64,000 nt of DNA from Dipteris shenzhenensis (GCA_047967505.1 CM106539.1); one strand, 5' to 3'; counted from the stretch's first letter, positions 23,801-36,398 are shown. Notes: generated by a model not told the origin, from the sequence alone. A program made the numbers and translations.

Positions 23801-26668
23801 TTTTTGCCTTAGTGTCATGCACAACCATAAAAAAACACTGTCCTAGGTGTGTTAATCAAACAAGTACTTATTGGATGGGGGATCCACTTTACACGCAAGT
23901 TTGTTTCAACTAGGTTGAGATGCGTGCAAAGTATTGTCACCATCAGATATGCTCTGCATAGTCAATTACGCATTATACAACGTTTTTCCGATAGTGATAT
24001 GCACATCCGTAAAAAAAGACGCGCTTAGGTATGTTATCTGATCAAGTACTTATTGGATGGGTGTGCCTCTTTGAGAACATTTCAGAACCACCTAGGTTAA
24101 GGTGTAGGAAAAGTATTGTGCCCATCGGATATGCTTTGCATGGTCGATCGAGCATTAAATACCATTTTTGCCTTAGTGTCATGCACATCCGTAAAAAAAC
24201 ACGCTGCTAGGTGTGTTATCTAATTAAGTACTTATGCAATGGGAATGCCACTTTGCATGTAAGTCAATTCCAGCTAGTTGAAGGTGTGTGAAAAGTATTG
24301 TGCCCATTGGATATGCTTTGCATTGTTAATCAAGCATAAAACACTGTTTTTGCCTTAGTGTCATGCACAGCCATAAAAAAACACGTTCCTAGGTGTGTTA
24401 TTCAAACAAGTACTTATCGGATGGGGGTTCCACTTTGCACGCAAGATTTTTTCAACTAGGTTTAGGTTCTTGCAAAGTATTGTCACCATCAAATATGCTT
24501 TGCATGGTCGATCATGCATTATATAACGTTTTTCCGATAGTGATATGCACATCCGCAAAAAAACACGCCCTTAGGTATGTTATCTGACCAAGTACTTATC
24601 GTATGGGTGTGCCTCTTTGAGAACATTTCAATACAAACTAGGTTAAGGCATAGGAATTGTGCCCATCGGATATGCTTTGCATGGTCGATTGAGCATTAAA
24701 TACCATTTTTGCCTTAGTGTCATGCACATCCGTAAAAAAACACGCTACTAGGTGTGTTATCCGATCAAGTACTTATGCGATGGGAATGCCACTTTGCATG
24801 TAAGTCAATTCCACCTAGTTGAAGGTGTGTGCAAAGTATTGTGCCCATTGGATATGCTTTGCATTGCCGATCAAGCATAAAACACCGTTTTTGCCTTAGT
24901 GTCATGCACAACCATAAAAAAACATGCTCCTAGGTGTGTTATTCAAACAAGTACTTATTGTATAGGGGCTCCACTTTGCACACAAGTCTGTTTCAACTAC
25001 ATTAAGGTGCATGCAAAGTATTGTCACCACTTTGCATTGTCGATGAAGCATAAAACACCATTTTTGCTCTAGTGTAATGCACAACCATAAAAAAACACGA
25101 TTGTAGGTATGTTATTCAAATAAGTACTTATTGGATGGGGACTCCACTTTGCATGCACGTATCTTTCAACTAGGTTGAGGTGCGTGCAGAATATTGTAAC
25201 CATAAGATATGCTTTGCATGGTTGATCATGCATTGTACACCGTTTTTCCCCTAGTGATATGCACATCTGTAAAAAAAGACACCCTTAGGTATGTGCTTTG
25301 ACCAAGTACTTATCTGATGGGTGTGCATTTTTTCAAACAAGTCAATACCACCTAGGTTGAGGTGTAAGTAAAGTATTGTGCCGATCCGCCGATATGCATT
25401 GCATGGTTGATTGAGCATTAAATACCATTTTTACCTTAGTGTCAAGCACATTTGTAAAGAAACATGGTCCTAGGTGTGTTATCGGATCAAGTACTTATCT
25501 AACCGACATGCCACTTTTCATGCAACTCAATAGCACCTAGGTTGAGGTGGGTGCAAAGTATTGTGCCCATCGAATGTACTTTGCATGGTATATCTCGTAT
25601 TAAACTCCATTTGTGCCTCAATGTCATGCACAATCATTAAAAAACACGATTTTAGGTGTGTTATCCGACCAACTGCTTATCAGATGGGTGTACCACTTTG
25701 CATGGAATGAAATACCACAATTTTTGAGACTCATGCAAAGTATTGTGCCCATCGGATATGCTTTGCATTGTCGAACAAGCATTAAACACCGTTTTGGCCT
25801 TAGTGTCATGCACAACCGTCAAAAAATGTGGTCCTAGATATGTTATTCGACTAAGTACTTATGGGATGGGCACGCCACTTTGCATGTAGGTCAATAATAC
25901 CTAGGTTGAGATGTGTGCAAAGTATTGTGATGATCGGATATGCATTGCATTGTCGATCAAGCATAAAACAACATTTTTGGCTTAGTGTCATGGACAACAA
26001 CCAATAAAAAACATGGCTCTAGGTGTGATATTCTAAAAAGTACTTGTCGGATGGGGGAGCCACTTTGCAAGAAAGTCAATTTCAACTAGGTTGATGTGCG
26101 TGCACAGTATTGTGTCTATCGATTATGCTTTGCATGGGGGATCACACATTATACACCGTTTTTCCCCTAGTGTTATGCACATTCGTCAAAGAACATGCTC
26201 TTAGGTGTATTATCATTCCAAGTACTTATTGAATGGGTGTTCCACTTTGCATGGAACACCATACCACTGCTTTTGAGGCATGTGCAAAGTATTGTGTCCA
26301 TCGGATATGCTTTGCATGGTAGATTGAGTATTAAATACCGTTTTTGCCTTGGTGTCATGTAGAACCGTCAAAAAACACGATCCTAGGTGTATTTTTCAAA
26401 CAAGTACTTATCGGATGGGGATGCCACTTTGCACACAAGTCAATACTACCTAGGTTGAGGAACGTGGAAAGTCTTGTGTCCATTGGATATGCTTTGCATA
26501 GTCGATCGCACATTATACACCATTTTGTTCCTAGTGTTATGCACAATCGTCATAAAATACGTTTGCAGGTGTGTTATCCAAACAAGTGCTTATGGGATGG
26601 GTGTACCACTTTGTATGCAAGTCAATACAACCTAGATTGAGGCATGTATAAAGTTTTGTGCCCATCGG
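14809..26668. repeat. satellite array, about 182-bp monomer in 546-bp trimers
   Basis: About 65 tandem monomers of 181-182 bp. Each carries blocks such as TATGCTTTGCATGGTCGAT, a caagtacttat block, a ccactttgcatg block and a cacctaggttgagg block. Anchor positions 15,418, 15,600, 15,781 and 15,963 give the period. Three monomer types alternate (tails reading gtcatgcacatccgt, gtcatgcacaaccat and gatatgcacatccg), giving a trimer of about 546 bp (for example 15,661 to 16,208). A 1638-bp period (nine monomers) is visible at 19,229 against 20,867 and at 19,776 against 21,414. Monomers at the right edge (25.4-26.67 kb) are more diverged and lose the trimer pattern. All short open frames inside are by-products. 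The length per monomer fits a nucleosome-phased, possibly centromeric or pericentromeric satellite, but location is inference. Confidence 0.95.
23024..23269. mobile_element. 246-bp MITE inserted in the satellite
   Basis: It starts CTCGAGGGGGTCACT and ends AGTGACACCCCCGAG and is flanked by the 8-bp direct repeat tttttgcc (23,016-23,023 and 23,270-23,277), which is a single copy in neighbouring monomers. CACGTG sits about 33 bp inside each end. It has no coding capacity. Termini, inner motifs and TSD length match the 12.6-kb element at 38,227-50,866, so it is most likely mobilised by that family's transposase. Orientation is opposite to the copy at 60.3 kb. Confidence 0.92.
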
Positions 26669-26931
26669 AGAAATATAGATGTGATAATATTAGCAAATTC
26701 TTAGTATGTATATATGTGTGTGTGTGTGGCAAACAATTTTGATACAACAAAGTAAACACCTAGTGCACAAATTATGCACTTCATACCTTGAGTATTGTGT
26801 CAAAGTAAAAGCTGAAATAAGCTTGTTGATGAGGATAAATACGCCCTTGAATAAAAGCACAATTGTTGTATGACCACAATAGGATCGCTTTGACACCTGT
26901 GATTTTGCCCACGTGTAAGATTGCAAATAGT
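26669..26931. other. AT-rich spacer after the satellite
   Basis: The satellite stops abruptly after gtgcccatcgg. A short (GT)n run lies near 26,714-26,730. No gene or repeat family is recognised. Confidence 0.4.
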
Positions 26932-27197
26932 ATAAAAAATCATATAATAATATATTAATAGTTTGCAAATGTGTATAGCAAGTGAGTAATGGGAAGTGGA
27001 AGTGGGAGTGAGGAGGGAGGAGTGGAATGGGAGAGGGGAAGTAATAGGGGTGTATGATAATAAGTATAAAAAATAATATAATAATATATTAATAGTTTGC
27101 AAATGGCAAGTGAGTAATGGGAAGTGGAAGTGAGAGTGGGGAGGGAAGAATGGAATGGGAGAGGGGGAGGTAATAGGGGAGTAGGATAATAAGGGAG
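26932..27197. repeat. two tandem copies of a 133-bp unit
   Basis: The block beginning ataatatattaatagtttgc and running through gtgagtaatgggaagtgga to the gggagaggg...aatagggg part occurs at about 26,945 and again at about 27,078. It begins the change from AT-rich to purine-rich plus-strand sequence. Confidence 0.75.
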
Positions 27198-27495
27198 TGA
27201 ACTGAGTGAGGGGAGTTAATAGGGGATGAAAAAGAGGAGGGTGAGATGGGAAAATATGGGATTTTGGGAAATGGGAGGAGTATGGGACGTGGTGGAAATG
27301 TGGGATGGGAGTGGTGGCAATGGGGAAGGAAGAAGAAATGGATGGGGAGAGGGCCAATGGAAGATTGGGATGAGGTATGGGGGTCCAATGGGAGAGGGGG
27401 AGTAATGGGAGCTAATGGGAGAGGGGAGGAATGAAAAGCCAATAGGAGAGAGGGGAGGAATGGAAAGCCAATAGGAGAGGAGGAGGAAAACCTAA
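27198..27495. repeat. purine-rich low-complexity tract
   Basis: Irregular repeats of gggagaggggag, atgggag and gaatgaaaagccaatagg on the plus strand. The minus-strand open frames here are Pro/Ser/His-rich translations of this tract and not genes. Confidence 0.7.
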
Positions 27496-27645
27496 TTTTT
27501 CTTATATATAGTCTTCCTTCTTCATTCATTCTCCCCTCATTTCATTCATTGAAGCAAGAAAGCAAGAAAGCAAGGACGAGCAAGAAAGCAAGGAAGGAAG
27601 AGCAAGAAAGCAAGAAAGAGCAAACTTACAAACTTTTGCCAGGTA
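27496..27645 (+). promoter_or_regulatory. possible TATA box and leader with (gcaagaaa)n
   Basis: A cttatatatagtc box at 27,499-27,511 is followed by a CT-rich stretch with three tcattcatt copies and then eight or so gcaagaaa/gcaaggaa repeats. A possible donor (caggtac) lies near 27,639. The layout resembles a core promoter with 5' leader, as at 63.5 kb, but no coding region follows. Confidence 0.35.
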
Positions 27646-27649
27646 CTTG

Positions 27650-28457
27650 TAAATTTTTTTAATTAATTCTTTATCTAGATTTTTTTTAAATTTGAAGAGA
27701 GAGAAAGAAAGAAAGAGAGAGGAACAAGAGAGAGAGAGAAAGTTTAGAGAGAAGGAGAGAAGCCTTGGAGGCTGCGGCCTCTAGGAGGAAGAAGGAAGTG
27801 GAGGGGGATGAGAGGGAGGAAAGGAGGGAGGGAGGAGCAACGGAAAAGGGGAGGGAGGGAGGAAGAGGGAGGGAGGGAGGGAGAGAGGGAGGGAGGGAGG
27901 AGCAGAGGTAGGGAGGGGGGAGGTGGGGTAGGGGGCAGCAAGCGGGGGTAGGGGGAGGCTGGAGGGAGTGGGGGTAGGGAGGGTGTAGAGGCAGGGTAGG
28001 GGGCGGTGAGCGGGGGTAGGGGGAGATTGGAGGGAGGAGCGCCGGGTAGGGGATGGTTGGGTAGGGGGGAGAGGGAGGACCGCAGGTAGGGGGAGGCAGG
28101 GAGGCGCGGTAGGGAGCGGGGGTAGGGGGAGGTAGGAGGGGGGAGCGGGGGCGTAGGGGGAGGTGAGAGGCGGGAGGGGGGGGAGGCGAGAGGTGGGAGG
28201 GGGGTCATAGCAGTTGCGCCGCAGCTGCAAGGGGGAGGAGAGAGGGAGGGGAGGGAGGGGAGGGAGAGAGAGAGGAGGGAGGGAAGGGAGAGGGGGGGTG
28301 GCAGGGTAGGGGGGAGCGGGGGCGATGGGGTAGGGGGAGATGAGAGGCAGGAGGGGGGGAGGCGAGAGGGAGGGGTAGGGGATCGTGGTAGCCGCGGTCG
28401 CCAAGGGGAGGCGAGAAGGAGGGGGGGTAGGGGGTACTGGCGGCCACGACCGCCAGG
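27650..28457. repeat. GA-rich/GGAGGG block, left part
   Basis: Almost pure purine on the plus strand, with tandem gaggggag/ggagggag/ggtaggggg units. GC-rich inserts near 28,205, 28,390 and 28,437 share the form ggccgcggtcgccaggggg. It continues after the copia insertion at 34,349, and the 5-bp target duplication shows both parts were one block. The long Pro/Ser/Leu frames on the minus strand are artefacts. Confidence 0.85.
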
Positions 28458-28462
28458 GGGAG

Positions 28463-28632
28463 TGAGAGTGCTCTCAACGGAAGCAAGAACGGAAGAAGGA
28501 GAGAGAGAGATAGAGAGCCACACAAGTTTGGTGGGTGCAGAACCACCCTAATCTTCTTTTTCATTCATTTATATATGTGTTTGAGTATTGTACATAACCG
28601 GGGTAAAGGCACACTGACCTTTAACCCCCACA
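28463..28632 (-). mobile_element. 3' LTR (170 bp) of a young Ty1/copia element
   Basis: On the plus strand it reads TGAGAGTGCTCTC...CCCCCACA. By my comparison it is identical base for base to the LTR at 34,179-34,348. The 5 bp before it (gggag, 28,458-28,462) equals the 5 bp after the other LTR (34,349-34,353). 170 bp is short for a plant copia LTR. Confidence 0.95.
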
Positions 28633-28648
28633 ACCTCCCACTTAAAGG
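28633..28648 (-). other. polypurine tract of the young copia element
   Basis: Minus strand ttaagtgggaggt directly precedes the LTR start TGTGGGGG. This places the 3' LTR on the left and the element on the minus strand. Confidence 0.7.
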
Positions 28649-28685
28649 ACAATGTGCCTTTAAGGGAGAACAACCAGTGAGCATA

Positions 28686-31600
28686 CTATCCAATGCCCAT
28701 CAATATGTGACAATACTCAAACCGCTGACTAGGTAGACTCTTCGTCAGCATATCTACAGGGTTATCATCTGTATGAACCTTAACAAGCTCTATGCGCTTG
28801 TCCTCAAGTACCTCCCTGATGAAATGGTACCTGACCTCAATGTGTTTGGTCTTTGCATGAAAGACCAGATTCCGTGCTAGTAGAATAGCACTCATGGAAT
28901 CACTATACAATGTCGGTACACTTGTATGAATCCCCAAATCTCCCACTAGCCGATCAAGCCATATAGCCTCCTTGCAACCCTCTGTGGCTGCAACATACTC
29001 AGCCTCTGTGGTAGACAAAGCAATGCACTTCTGTGTGCGAGACATCCACGACACTGCACCACCTGCAAAGGTGAACACATAACCAGAAGTGGATCTCCTA
29101 CCATCCACATGCCTTGCATAGTCTGAATCTATGTACCCAAGTACACGCATGTCTCCTTTACCAAAGCAAATGCACATCTCCTTGGTACCCTTCATGTACC
29201 TCATGATGCACTTAACTGCCTCCCAATGCCTCTTTCCTAGATTAGCCATATAGCGGCTAACAACTCCCACTGCAAATGCAATGTCTGGTCTAGTAGCTAT
29301 CATAGCATACATAAGACTCCCAACTGCTGATGCATAAGGAACCTTGGCCATCATGGCCCTCTCCTCATCTGATTTGGGACTATCTGTATGACTCAGTTTC
29401 ACATATGGAGGCAATGGAGTACTCACTGCCTTCCCCCCCTCCATATTGAAACGCTGCAATACTTTTGTAACATACTCTTTTTGTGAAAGCCAAAGGAGTT
29501 TCCTACTCCGATCACGCGTGATGCGCATACCAAGAATATGACCTGCAAATCCCAAATCCTTCATATCAAAGGCCTCATACAACTTGGCCTTTAATGCATC
29601 TAGCTCATAAGTATTCTTGCTAGCCAATAGCATATCATCCACATATAGTGCCAGGATTATCAGGCTACTATCCTTAGCCCTTTTAGTGTAGAGGCAGTGA
29701 TCAATTTCACTCCTTCTAAAACCCTGGGACCGAATGAAAGCGTCAAACTTCTGATACCATTCTCTAGGTGCTTGCTTAGGACCATAGAGACTCTTCTTCA
29801 GTTTGCAAACTAAATGCTCTTTGCCCTTTTCTTCAAAGCCTTCCGGCTGCACCATGTAAATTTCCTCATGCAAATCCCCATGCAAGAAAGCTGTCTTGAC
29901 ATCCATTTGCATAAGCTCCATATCCTCTGATGCCACTAGTCCAAGCATGCATCTAAGTGTGGTCATCTTCACAACCGAAGAGAATATCTCATCAAAGTCC
30001 ACACCCTTCTCTTGCTTGAACCCTTTAGCAACCAAACGGGCCTTGTACCTAGGCACATCATCACCTGTGACCTTCATTTTCTAGACCCATTTACATGGCA
30101 ATGCTTTCTTTCCATGTGGCAAAGAAACCAAGTCCCAAGTCTTATTCTTCATAAGTGAACTCATCTCTGATTGCATAGCATACTCCCACTTGTGTTGATC
30201 CTCACGCATCATAGCCTCTCTGTAGCAAGAAGGCTCCCCGCAATCAGTAAGCATCACATAGTCTACCCCTGGAACAAACCTATCAGGTGGTCTAGACACT
30301 CTAGATGATCTTCTCAAAGGCATTTCAGCTTGCTGTCCCACCTGCATATCAGCCACATTTGGCTCATCATTTCCACCAATAGATGATCCATCATCTACCC
30401 TTGATTGTATACCTGTGGGAGTACTTGGTGGCACCATTTCTTGCACATTTGGTGCATGGACAGCTTGCTGTCTATCAACATATGTAGGTGGATTCACATC
30501 CTGGAAAGTGATTCTCCTCATTTCCACATCCCTCATGGGTGCCTTATGCATCTTCTTCTCATTGAAGACCACATCATGGCTGCATATGATCTTCTTTGCT
30601 TCTGGATCCCAGAGACGATAGCCCATCTCTCCACTTTCACCATAACCCAGAAAGATGCATTTCCTAGACTTAGGATCTAGCGTCTTTCGAAGCTCTTTTG
30701 GCACATGTGCATATGCCTCACACCCAAATATACGCAAATGAGAGTAAGAGGGCTTCTTGCCACTCCATGCCTCTTCAGGAATACCACCATCCAAACTCTT
30801 ACTAGGTGATCTATTGATCACATGCACTGCAGTCTTCACTGCCTCAGCCCAAAAACCACCAGAAAGACTTGCATTGGAAAGCATGCATTGCAACCTTTCT
30901 TGAATGGTACGGTTCATCTTTTCTGCAACTGGATTTTGCTCTGGAGTGCGAGGGGATGTGAGCTCCCTCTTAATCCCACGTGTATCACAGAAATGCTGAA
31001 AGTCATGAGAGAGATACTCTCCACCATTGTCAGTTCATAGGCATTTAAGCGTTCTACCTGACTGATTCTCAACCAAGGCCAGCCATTTCTGAAATACCTG
31101 GAACACATCACTCTTCCAAGCTATAGCATAAGCCCACACTTTCCTAGTTGCATCATCAATGAATGTCACATAGTATTCAGCCCCGCCCAATGACCGTGTA
31201 GGCATGGGACCACATACGTCTGAATGCACCAAATCAAGCATTTCAAACTCTTTCTTTCCCCTTCTTTTATGGGCTGATTTAGTTTGCTTCCCATAGAGAC
31301 AATGCTCACAAAATTCAAAATCAGAGAAACTCAAATGCGGTACATAACCCAAACGGCATAAGAGTTTCATTCCATTCTGGCTCATGTGCCCCAACCTACA
31401 ATGCCACAAAGAAGTGCTTGGCTGCTCGGTTATTGCAACAACATGATCAAATACCCCTGATACATGTAAGGGATACAAAGTCCCACACTTGGCACCCCTG
31501 GCCAAAAGCATAGAGCCCTTCTAAATTTTCCAACTTTGAAAGCCAAAAGTGGTGTGAAAACCAGCATCATCTAGCTGACCCACTGAAATAAGACTCTTGG

Positions 31601-32750
31601 TCAACTTAGGCACATGTCTCACATGTTTCAAAACAAATGCAGACCCATTTGCAAAAGAAAACTTTATGTCACCTGCTCCCACTATGTCACATGCATAGTC
31701 ATTTCCAAGATGCACACAACCTGTCTTTCCACTATCATAAGTGGAGAACCATTCCCTATGGGGAGTAACATGGAATGAAGCACCAGAATCCAAAATCCAA
31801 TCCTGGGAATATGCATAAACTGAAGTGGTAAGCAACTCTGCAGATAAACTAGACATGAAGAGAACATCATTGTCACTATCACGTGTGACTGCATTGATCT
31901 CCTCGATCTTCACTTTTCCTTTGTCCTCCCTTGGACTCTCTTCCTTTTGATTTGCACCCCAAATTGCATTTCTTTTCTTATCCTTTTGCTCTCTTTTCAG
32001 CTTGTAGCAATCCTTTTTCATATGGCCCTTCTTGCCACAATGGTAACACTCAATGTTCCGTGCCTTGGATTTGCTACGAGACTTCCCTCTTTCTTGGGAC
32101 TTCCCCCTGAACTGTGATCTACCCCTTTGCACATTTAAGGCTGCATCCTACTTGTTGCCATCCATAGACTTCCGTCTAATCTCCTCGGCCAACAAGCTAC
32201 CCACAACATCATCAAATTTCAGTACTCCACCAGGTGCAGAGTTACTGACAGCTGTACGGAAGGTATCCCATGAGGATGGCAATGAACATAAGAGAAATAT
32301 TGCCCTAGTCTCCGCATCAAAATTCATCTTTTGAGCCTGAAGCTGGCTGAAAATAATATTGAATTCATTCAAGTGAGAAGCAATGGAGACCCCTTCCTTC
32401 ATCTGCAGCTCAAACAACCTCTTCATGAGGTAAACTTTATTAGAGGCAGTTTCCTTCTCATAAGTGGCACACAGTTTCTTCCACAAATCTTCCGTAGTCT
32501 GCTCATTTACTACTGTGAAATAAACTGACTCTGCAAGATGAAGTCTAATAGTAGACTTTGCTAATGCATCCAACTCATTCCAATCATCCTCAGACATATC
32601 CGCAGGCTTAGCTTCAATACCTGCCAAGGGTTTAATCTGCTTCTTTTGAATAAGCACATCCCTTATTTGTTCTTTTCACAAAGAAAAGTTTGTCCCATCA
32701 AACTTTTTAATGCTGAAAAACTCTTTTTCAGGCATGGAAGAGGATGCCAT
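28686..32750 (-). pseudogene. Ty1/copia gag-pol polyprotein, one frame with five stop codons
   Basis: Start ATG at 32,750 (MASSSMPEKEFFSIKKFDG). Order: gag (UBN2 type; LWKKLCATYEKE, EFNIIFSQLQ), CCHC knuckle CYHCGKKGHMKKDC (about 32,040), protease WILDSGASFHVT (about 31,800), GAG-pre-integrase LWHCRLGHMS, integrase (HSDVCGPM; TDNGGEY; NPVAEKMNRTIQ), RT ([32 protein letters not shown], catalytic YVDD kept), RNase H (YIDSDYARHVDGRRSTSGY, TTEAEYVAATEGCKEAIWL), terminal NPVDMLTKSLP. Domain order PR-INT-RT-RH is diagnostic of Ty1/copia. In-frame stops lie at 32,676 (TGA), 32,148 (TAG), 31,521 (TAG), 31,035 (TGA) and 30,081 (TAG). There is no frameshift in 1,355 codons. With identical LTRs this copy was probably made in trans from an already defective template. 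Confidence 0.95.
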
Positions 32751-34163
32751 GATGCAAATGAAACAAAATCCCAAATGCTAGTCCCTGCAAGAGAGAATCA
32801 CACCAAATACCAGGTGCACCCAAATGTGTATGCCACAATAGAGTGAAATATCACCAAAACTCAAAGCTCAAAGCATCAAAAGATGCATCTGACTCATGTG
32901 CATATACTATGCATCCATATGAGCAAAAGAAAATGCCAATAAGTGCCAAATGACTCAAGCATAAACACCGTCCACTGGCATATGCATCAATAATATCTCA
33001 TCCAAGAGAGCATAGCACTATCAGTGCATCACCAGCAATGTGTCAAAGCTGTCCCTCAGCATAAAATAGCATCCATGTGCAAAGCGTCCATAAAAAATAG
33101 CATCCCACAAGGCAATTTGGGCCTATCAGTGCATCCAACAAGGACCGCAATGCATCCAAATGGCCTATAAATCATCCATTGCAACCCAATGCATACCACG
33201 AATGAGCGCACACTGCTCAAACTACAACCAGAGTGATCTGCATAAGGTATGCTCAAGAAATCATAGTCCTATGGTAATGAGCGCTACTGAAAATAGAACC
33301 TGAGATGCTTCAAAACATGGGCGCCATCGCATAATTGGACTCAGCAAGAAAATCTGCAAATATCTCTCTTCTGCTAGAACTCCAAAATCCCAACCGATGA
33401 GTGAGAAAGGGGAGTCAATACTTATCCACTGCCATGTGGCATAAATCTAAGGTTTCAAAACCTTAGAATGAAAAATGCATAACAGAGAGACGAAATCGAA
33501 TACACAGAGATTTATAACTATGAAAATCCTCCACCAAATCACGCAAGAACTGATAGGTAGGGGTTTTTGGGCGTCTGGAACGCAATGGGACAGACGGTTT
33601 TGGAAACCGTGGTCTCAATCACTGGGTCCAACACACAGACTGAAAAACGTTTTTGGAAACAGAGCTATCTGTAAACTCCACCGGAGTGCGAATGATGAGC
33701 AACATAGAAGTTTTAGGACCTCTTGGGTCCACCGGAACTGACAGATCTGCTAATGGTTGCTCCAAACTTGAGTTCCAACACCTGGGCAAAAAACGCAGGA
33801 ACTGACACAGTGAGTCAGAAATCCAATGAAATGATCCCAGATTCAAGAATGAAGGTGTTTCCAAGCTCTTGAAGTGAAGTGGACACCAAAAGCAAGCAAT
33901 AGTTGCCTCTACAAGTCAATATGGAGCCTCTGTCATTGAACGGAACAGGGAAAAGCTCAAAAAACGACTTTTTCTTTGAAAGCTCTTAACAGGCTCTCAA
34001 AACCACTTCGCAAAGCCAAAGTGACTTTTCCAAAGGTTCCTCCAAGGTCTCTGCACACTCGAATGCAAGTAAAGTCACCCACAAAGCTTCCCACAGAGCT
34101 TCTCCTTCCTCCCACAGAGCTGCTGAGCATCCAGCATTCACGCACGCTCAGCTAGATCACTCG
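32751..34163 (-). mobile_element. 1.4-kb untranslated leader of the young copia element
   Basis: The stretch between PBS and gag ATG has no long coding frame and no recognised domain. Part of it (33,000-33,220) has repeated atgcatc and gcatcca motifs. A leader this long for a 5.9-kb element is notable and may hold packaging or dimerisation signals. Confidence 0.7.
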
Positions 34164-34164
34164 G

Positions 34165-34178
34165 GCTCTGATACCAGT
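34165..34178 (-). other. primer-binding site for initiator tRNA-Met
   Basis: Minus strand TGGTATCAGAGCCC lies one to two bases inside the right LTR, the usual copia PBS. It identifies 34,179-34,348 as the 5' LTR. Confidence 0.85.
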
Positions 34179-34348
34179 TGAGAGTGCTCTCAACGGAAGC
34201 AAGAACGGAAGAAGGAGAGAGAGAGATAGAGAGCCACACAAGTTTGGTGGGTGCAGAACCACCCTAATCTTCTTTTTCATTCATTTATATATGTGTTTGA
34301 GTATTGTACATAACCGGGGTAAAGGCACACTGACCTTTAACCCCCACA
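34179..34348 (-). mobile_element. 5' LTR (170 bp) of the young Ty1/copia element
   Basis: Identical to 28,463-28,632 by direct comparison. It is followed by the target duplication gggag. A TATA-like tatatatg lies near 34,287-34,295 in plus orientation; on the minus strand the leader follows the LTR end GAGAGCACTCTCA. Confidence 0.95.
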
Positions 34349-34756
34349 GGGAGGCGAGGGAGGGGAGGAAGGGGAGAGAGAGGAGGGAGGAGAAAGAGCA
34401 GGGGTAGGGGGCGACGGGGTAGGGGGGAGCAAGGGCAGCAGGGTAGGGGAGGCGAGAGGCAGGAGGGGGGGAGAGGCGAGAGGTGGGGGTAGGGGGCCCT
34501 GGTGGCCGCGGTCGCCAGGGGGAGGCGAGAGGGAGGGGAGGGTGGGGTGGGGGGTAGGGGGAGGCGAGAGGGAGGGGAGGGAGGGGAGGGAGAGAGAGAG
34601 AGAAGGGAGGGGAGGGAGCAGGGGTAGGGGGCGGCAGGAGATGGGAGGGGGGGTAGCCAGGGTAGGGGGGAGCGGGGAAGGGGGGCGACGAGAGGGTGAG
34701 GGGGCAGTAGGAGGGTGAGAGAGGGGGTCATGGCAGCCATGGCCCCCAAGGAGGGG

Positions 34757-34800
<44 letters not shown>

Positions 34801-35017
34801 TCCTGGCGACCGTGGCCACCAAGATGAGAGAGAGAGGAGGGAGGGGAGGGAGGGACATAGAGCAAGAGAGGGGGTCCTGGCGACTGCGGCCGCCAGGTTG
34901 AGAGAGAGAGGAGGGAGAGAGGGAGGAGGGAAGGGAGGGGGAGAGAGCGAGAGAGAGAGAGAGGGGGGGTCCTGGCAGCCACGGTCGCCAGGGTGAGAGG
35001 GAGGGGAGGGAGGGGAG

Positions 35018-35087
<70 letters not shown>

Positions 35088-35275
35088 AGGGTTCCTGGCG
35101 GCCGTGGCCCCTACGGTGAGAGGGAGGGGAGGGAGGGGAGAGAGGGGGGGTGAGAGGGAGGGGAGGGAGGGGAGAGCGGGGAGGGAGAGAGAGAGAGGAG
35201 GGAGGGGAGGGAGAGAGAGAGAGAGCGAGAGAGAGAGAAGAGAGAGAGGGGGGGTCCTGGCGGCCACAGCCCCCA

Positions 35276-35313
<38 letters not shown>

Positions 35314-35323
35314 GGAGGGGAGG

Positions 35324-35381
<58 letters not shown>

Positions 35382-35618
35382 GTCCTAGCAGCCACAGCCC
35401 CCAGGGTGAGAGGGAGGGGAGGGAGAGTCTCTTGGCGGCCATGGCTGCTAGAGGGAGGGAGAGAGAGAGAGAGAAGAGAGGAGGGAGACTTAGGGAGAGA
35501 GAAAGAGAGAGAGGGAGAGAGAGGGAGAGAGAGAGAAAGAGAGAGAGGGAGAGAGAGGAAATGAAACTTCTAGTAGCCGTGGCCGCCAGAGAGAGGGAGA
35601 GAGTAAGGAGGGAGGGAT

Positions 35619-35660
<42 letters not shown>

Positions 35661-35770
35661 GAGAGAAGAGAGGAGGGAGACTTAGGGAGAGAGAGAGGGA
35701 GAGAGAGAGAAAGAGAGAGAGGGAGAGAGAGAATGAAACTTCTAGCAGCCGTGGCCACCAAGAGAGGGAG

Positions 35771-35814
<44 letters not shown>

Positions 35815-36084
35815 ACTTCTTGCGACCGTGGCCGCCAAGGGAGGGAGGAAGGGAGGGAGAGACAGAGAGAGAGAATGAGAAATGATAGAGAAGAGGGGAG
35901 GGAGAGAAAGAGAGATTAAGAGTGAGAAGAGGGACAGAGGAGAGAGAGAAAGGGAGAGAGGGAGGGAAGGAGGGAGGAAGGCAGCGAGAGATAAAGAGAG
36001 AGAATTCAGAGAGAGAGAGAGACATAGAGAGGGAAAGAATGACAAATCCTAGCAGCCAAGAGCATAGAGGGAGGGAGGTAGAGA

Positions 36085-36132
<48 letters not shown>

Positions 36133-36398
36133 CGGAGAGAGAGAGAAGAGGAGAGAGAGAGAGAGAGAATAATAAATCTCTAGAGAGAGGAGAGAGAGGT
36201 GGAGAGAGAGAGAGATGGAGAGAGAGAATGATAAATCCTAGCCGCCATGGGAGGGAGAGAAAGAGAGACTTGAGGTAAACTAAGAGACAAAATGAGTGGG
36301 ATGAGGACAGAGAGGGAAAGACATAAGAGTTGTTAGAGAGAGAGAGAGATTAAGAGAGAGAATGAGGTGTCTTGTCTATGGCTACAGAGAGAATTAGG

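Noticed and set aside
14893-26640. Dozens of 60-100-residue open frames on both strands
   Set aside because: They repeat with the satellite period and carry the same translated phrases in every monomer; they are by-products of the array.
27744-28564. Long Pro/Ser/Leu-rich minus-strand frames (up to 259 residues)
   Set aside because: They are translations of GGAGGG repeats and have no start context, domain or composition of a real protein.
34285-36045. 586-residue Ser/Leu-rich minus-strand frame and Arg/Glu-rich plus-strand frames
   Set aside because: They come from (GA)n microsatellite read in several frames; the frame even crosses the copia LTR.
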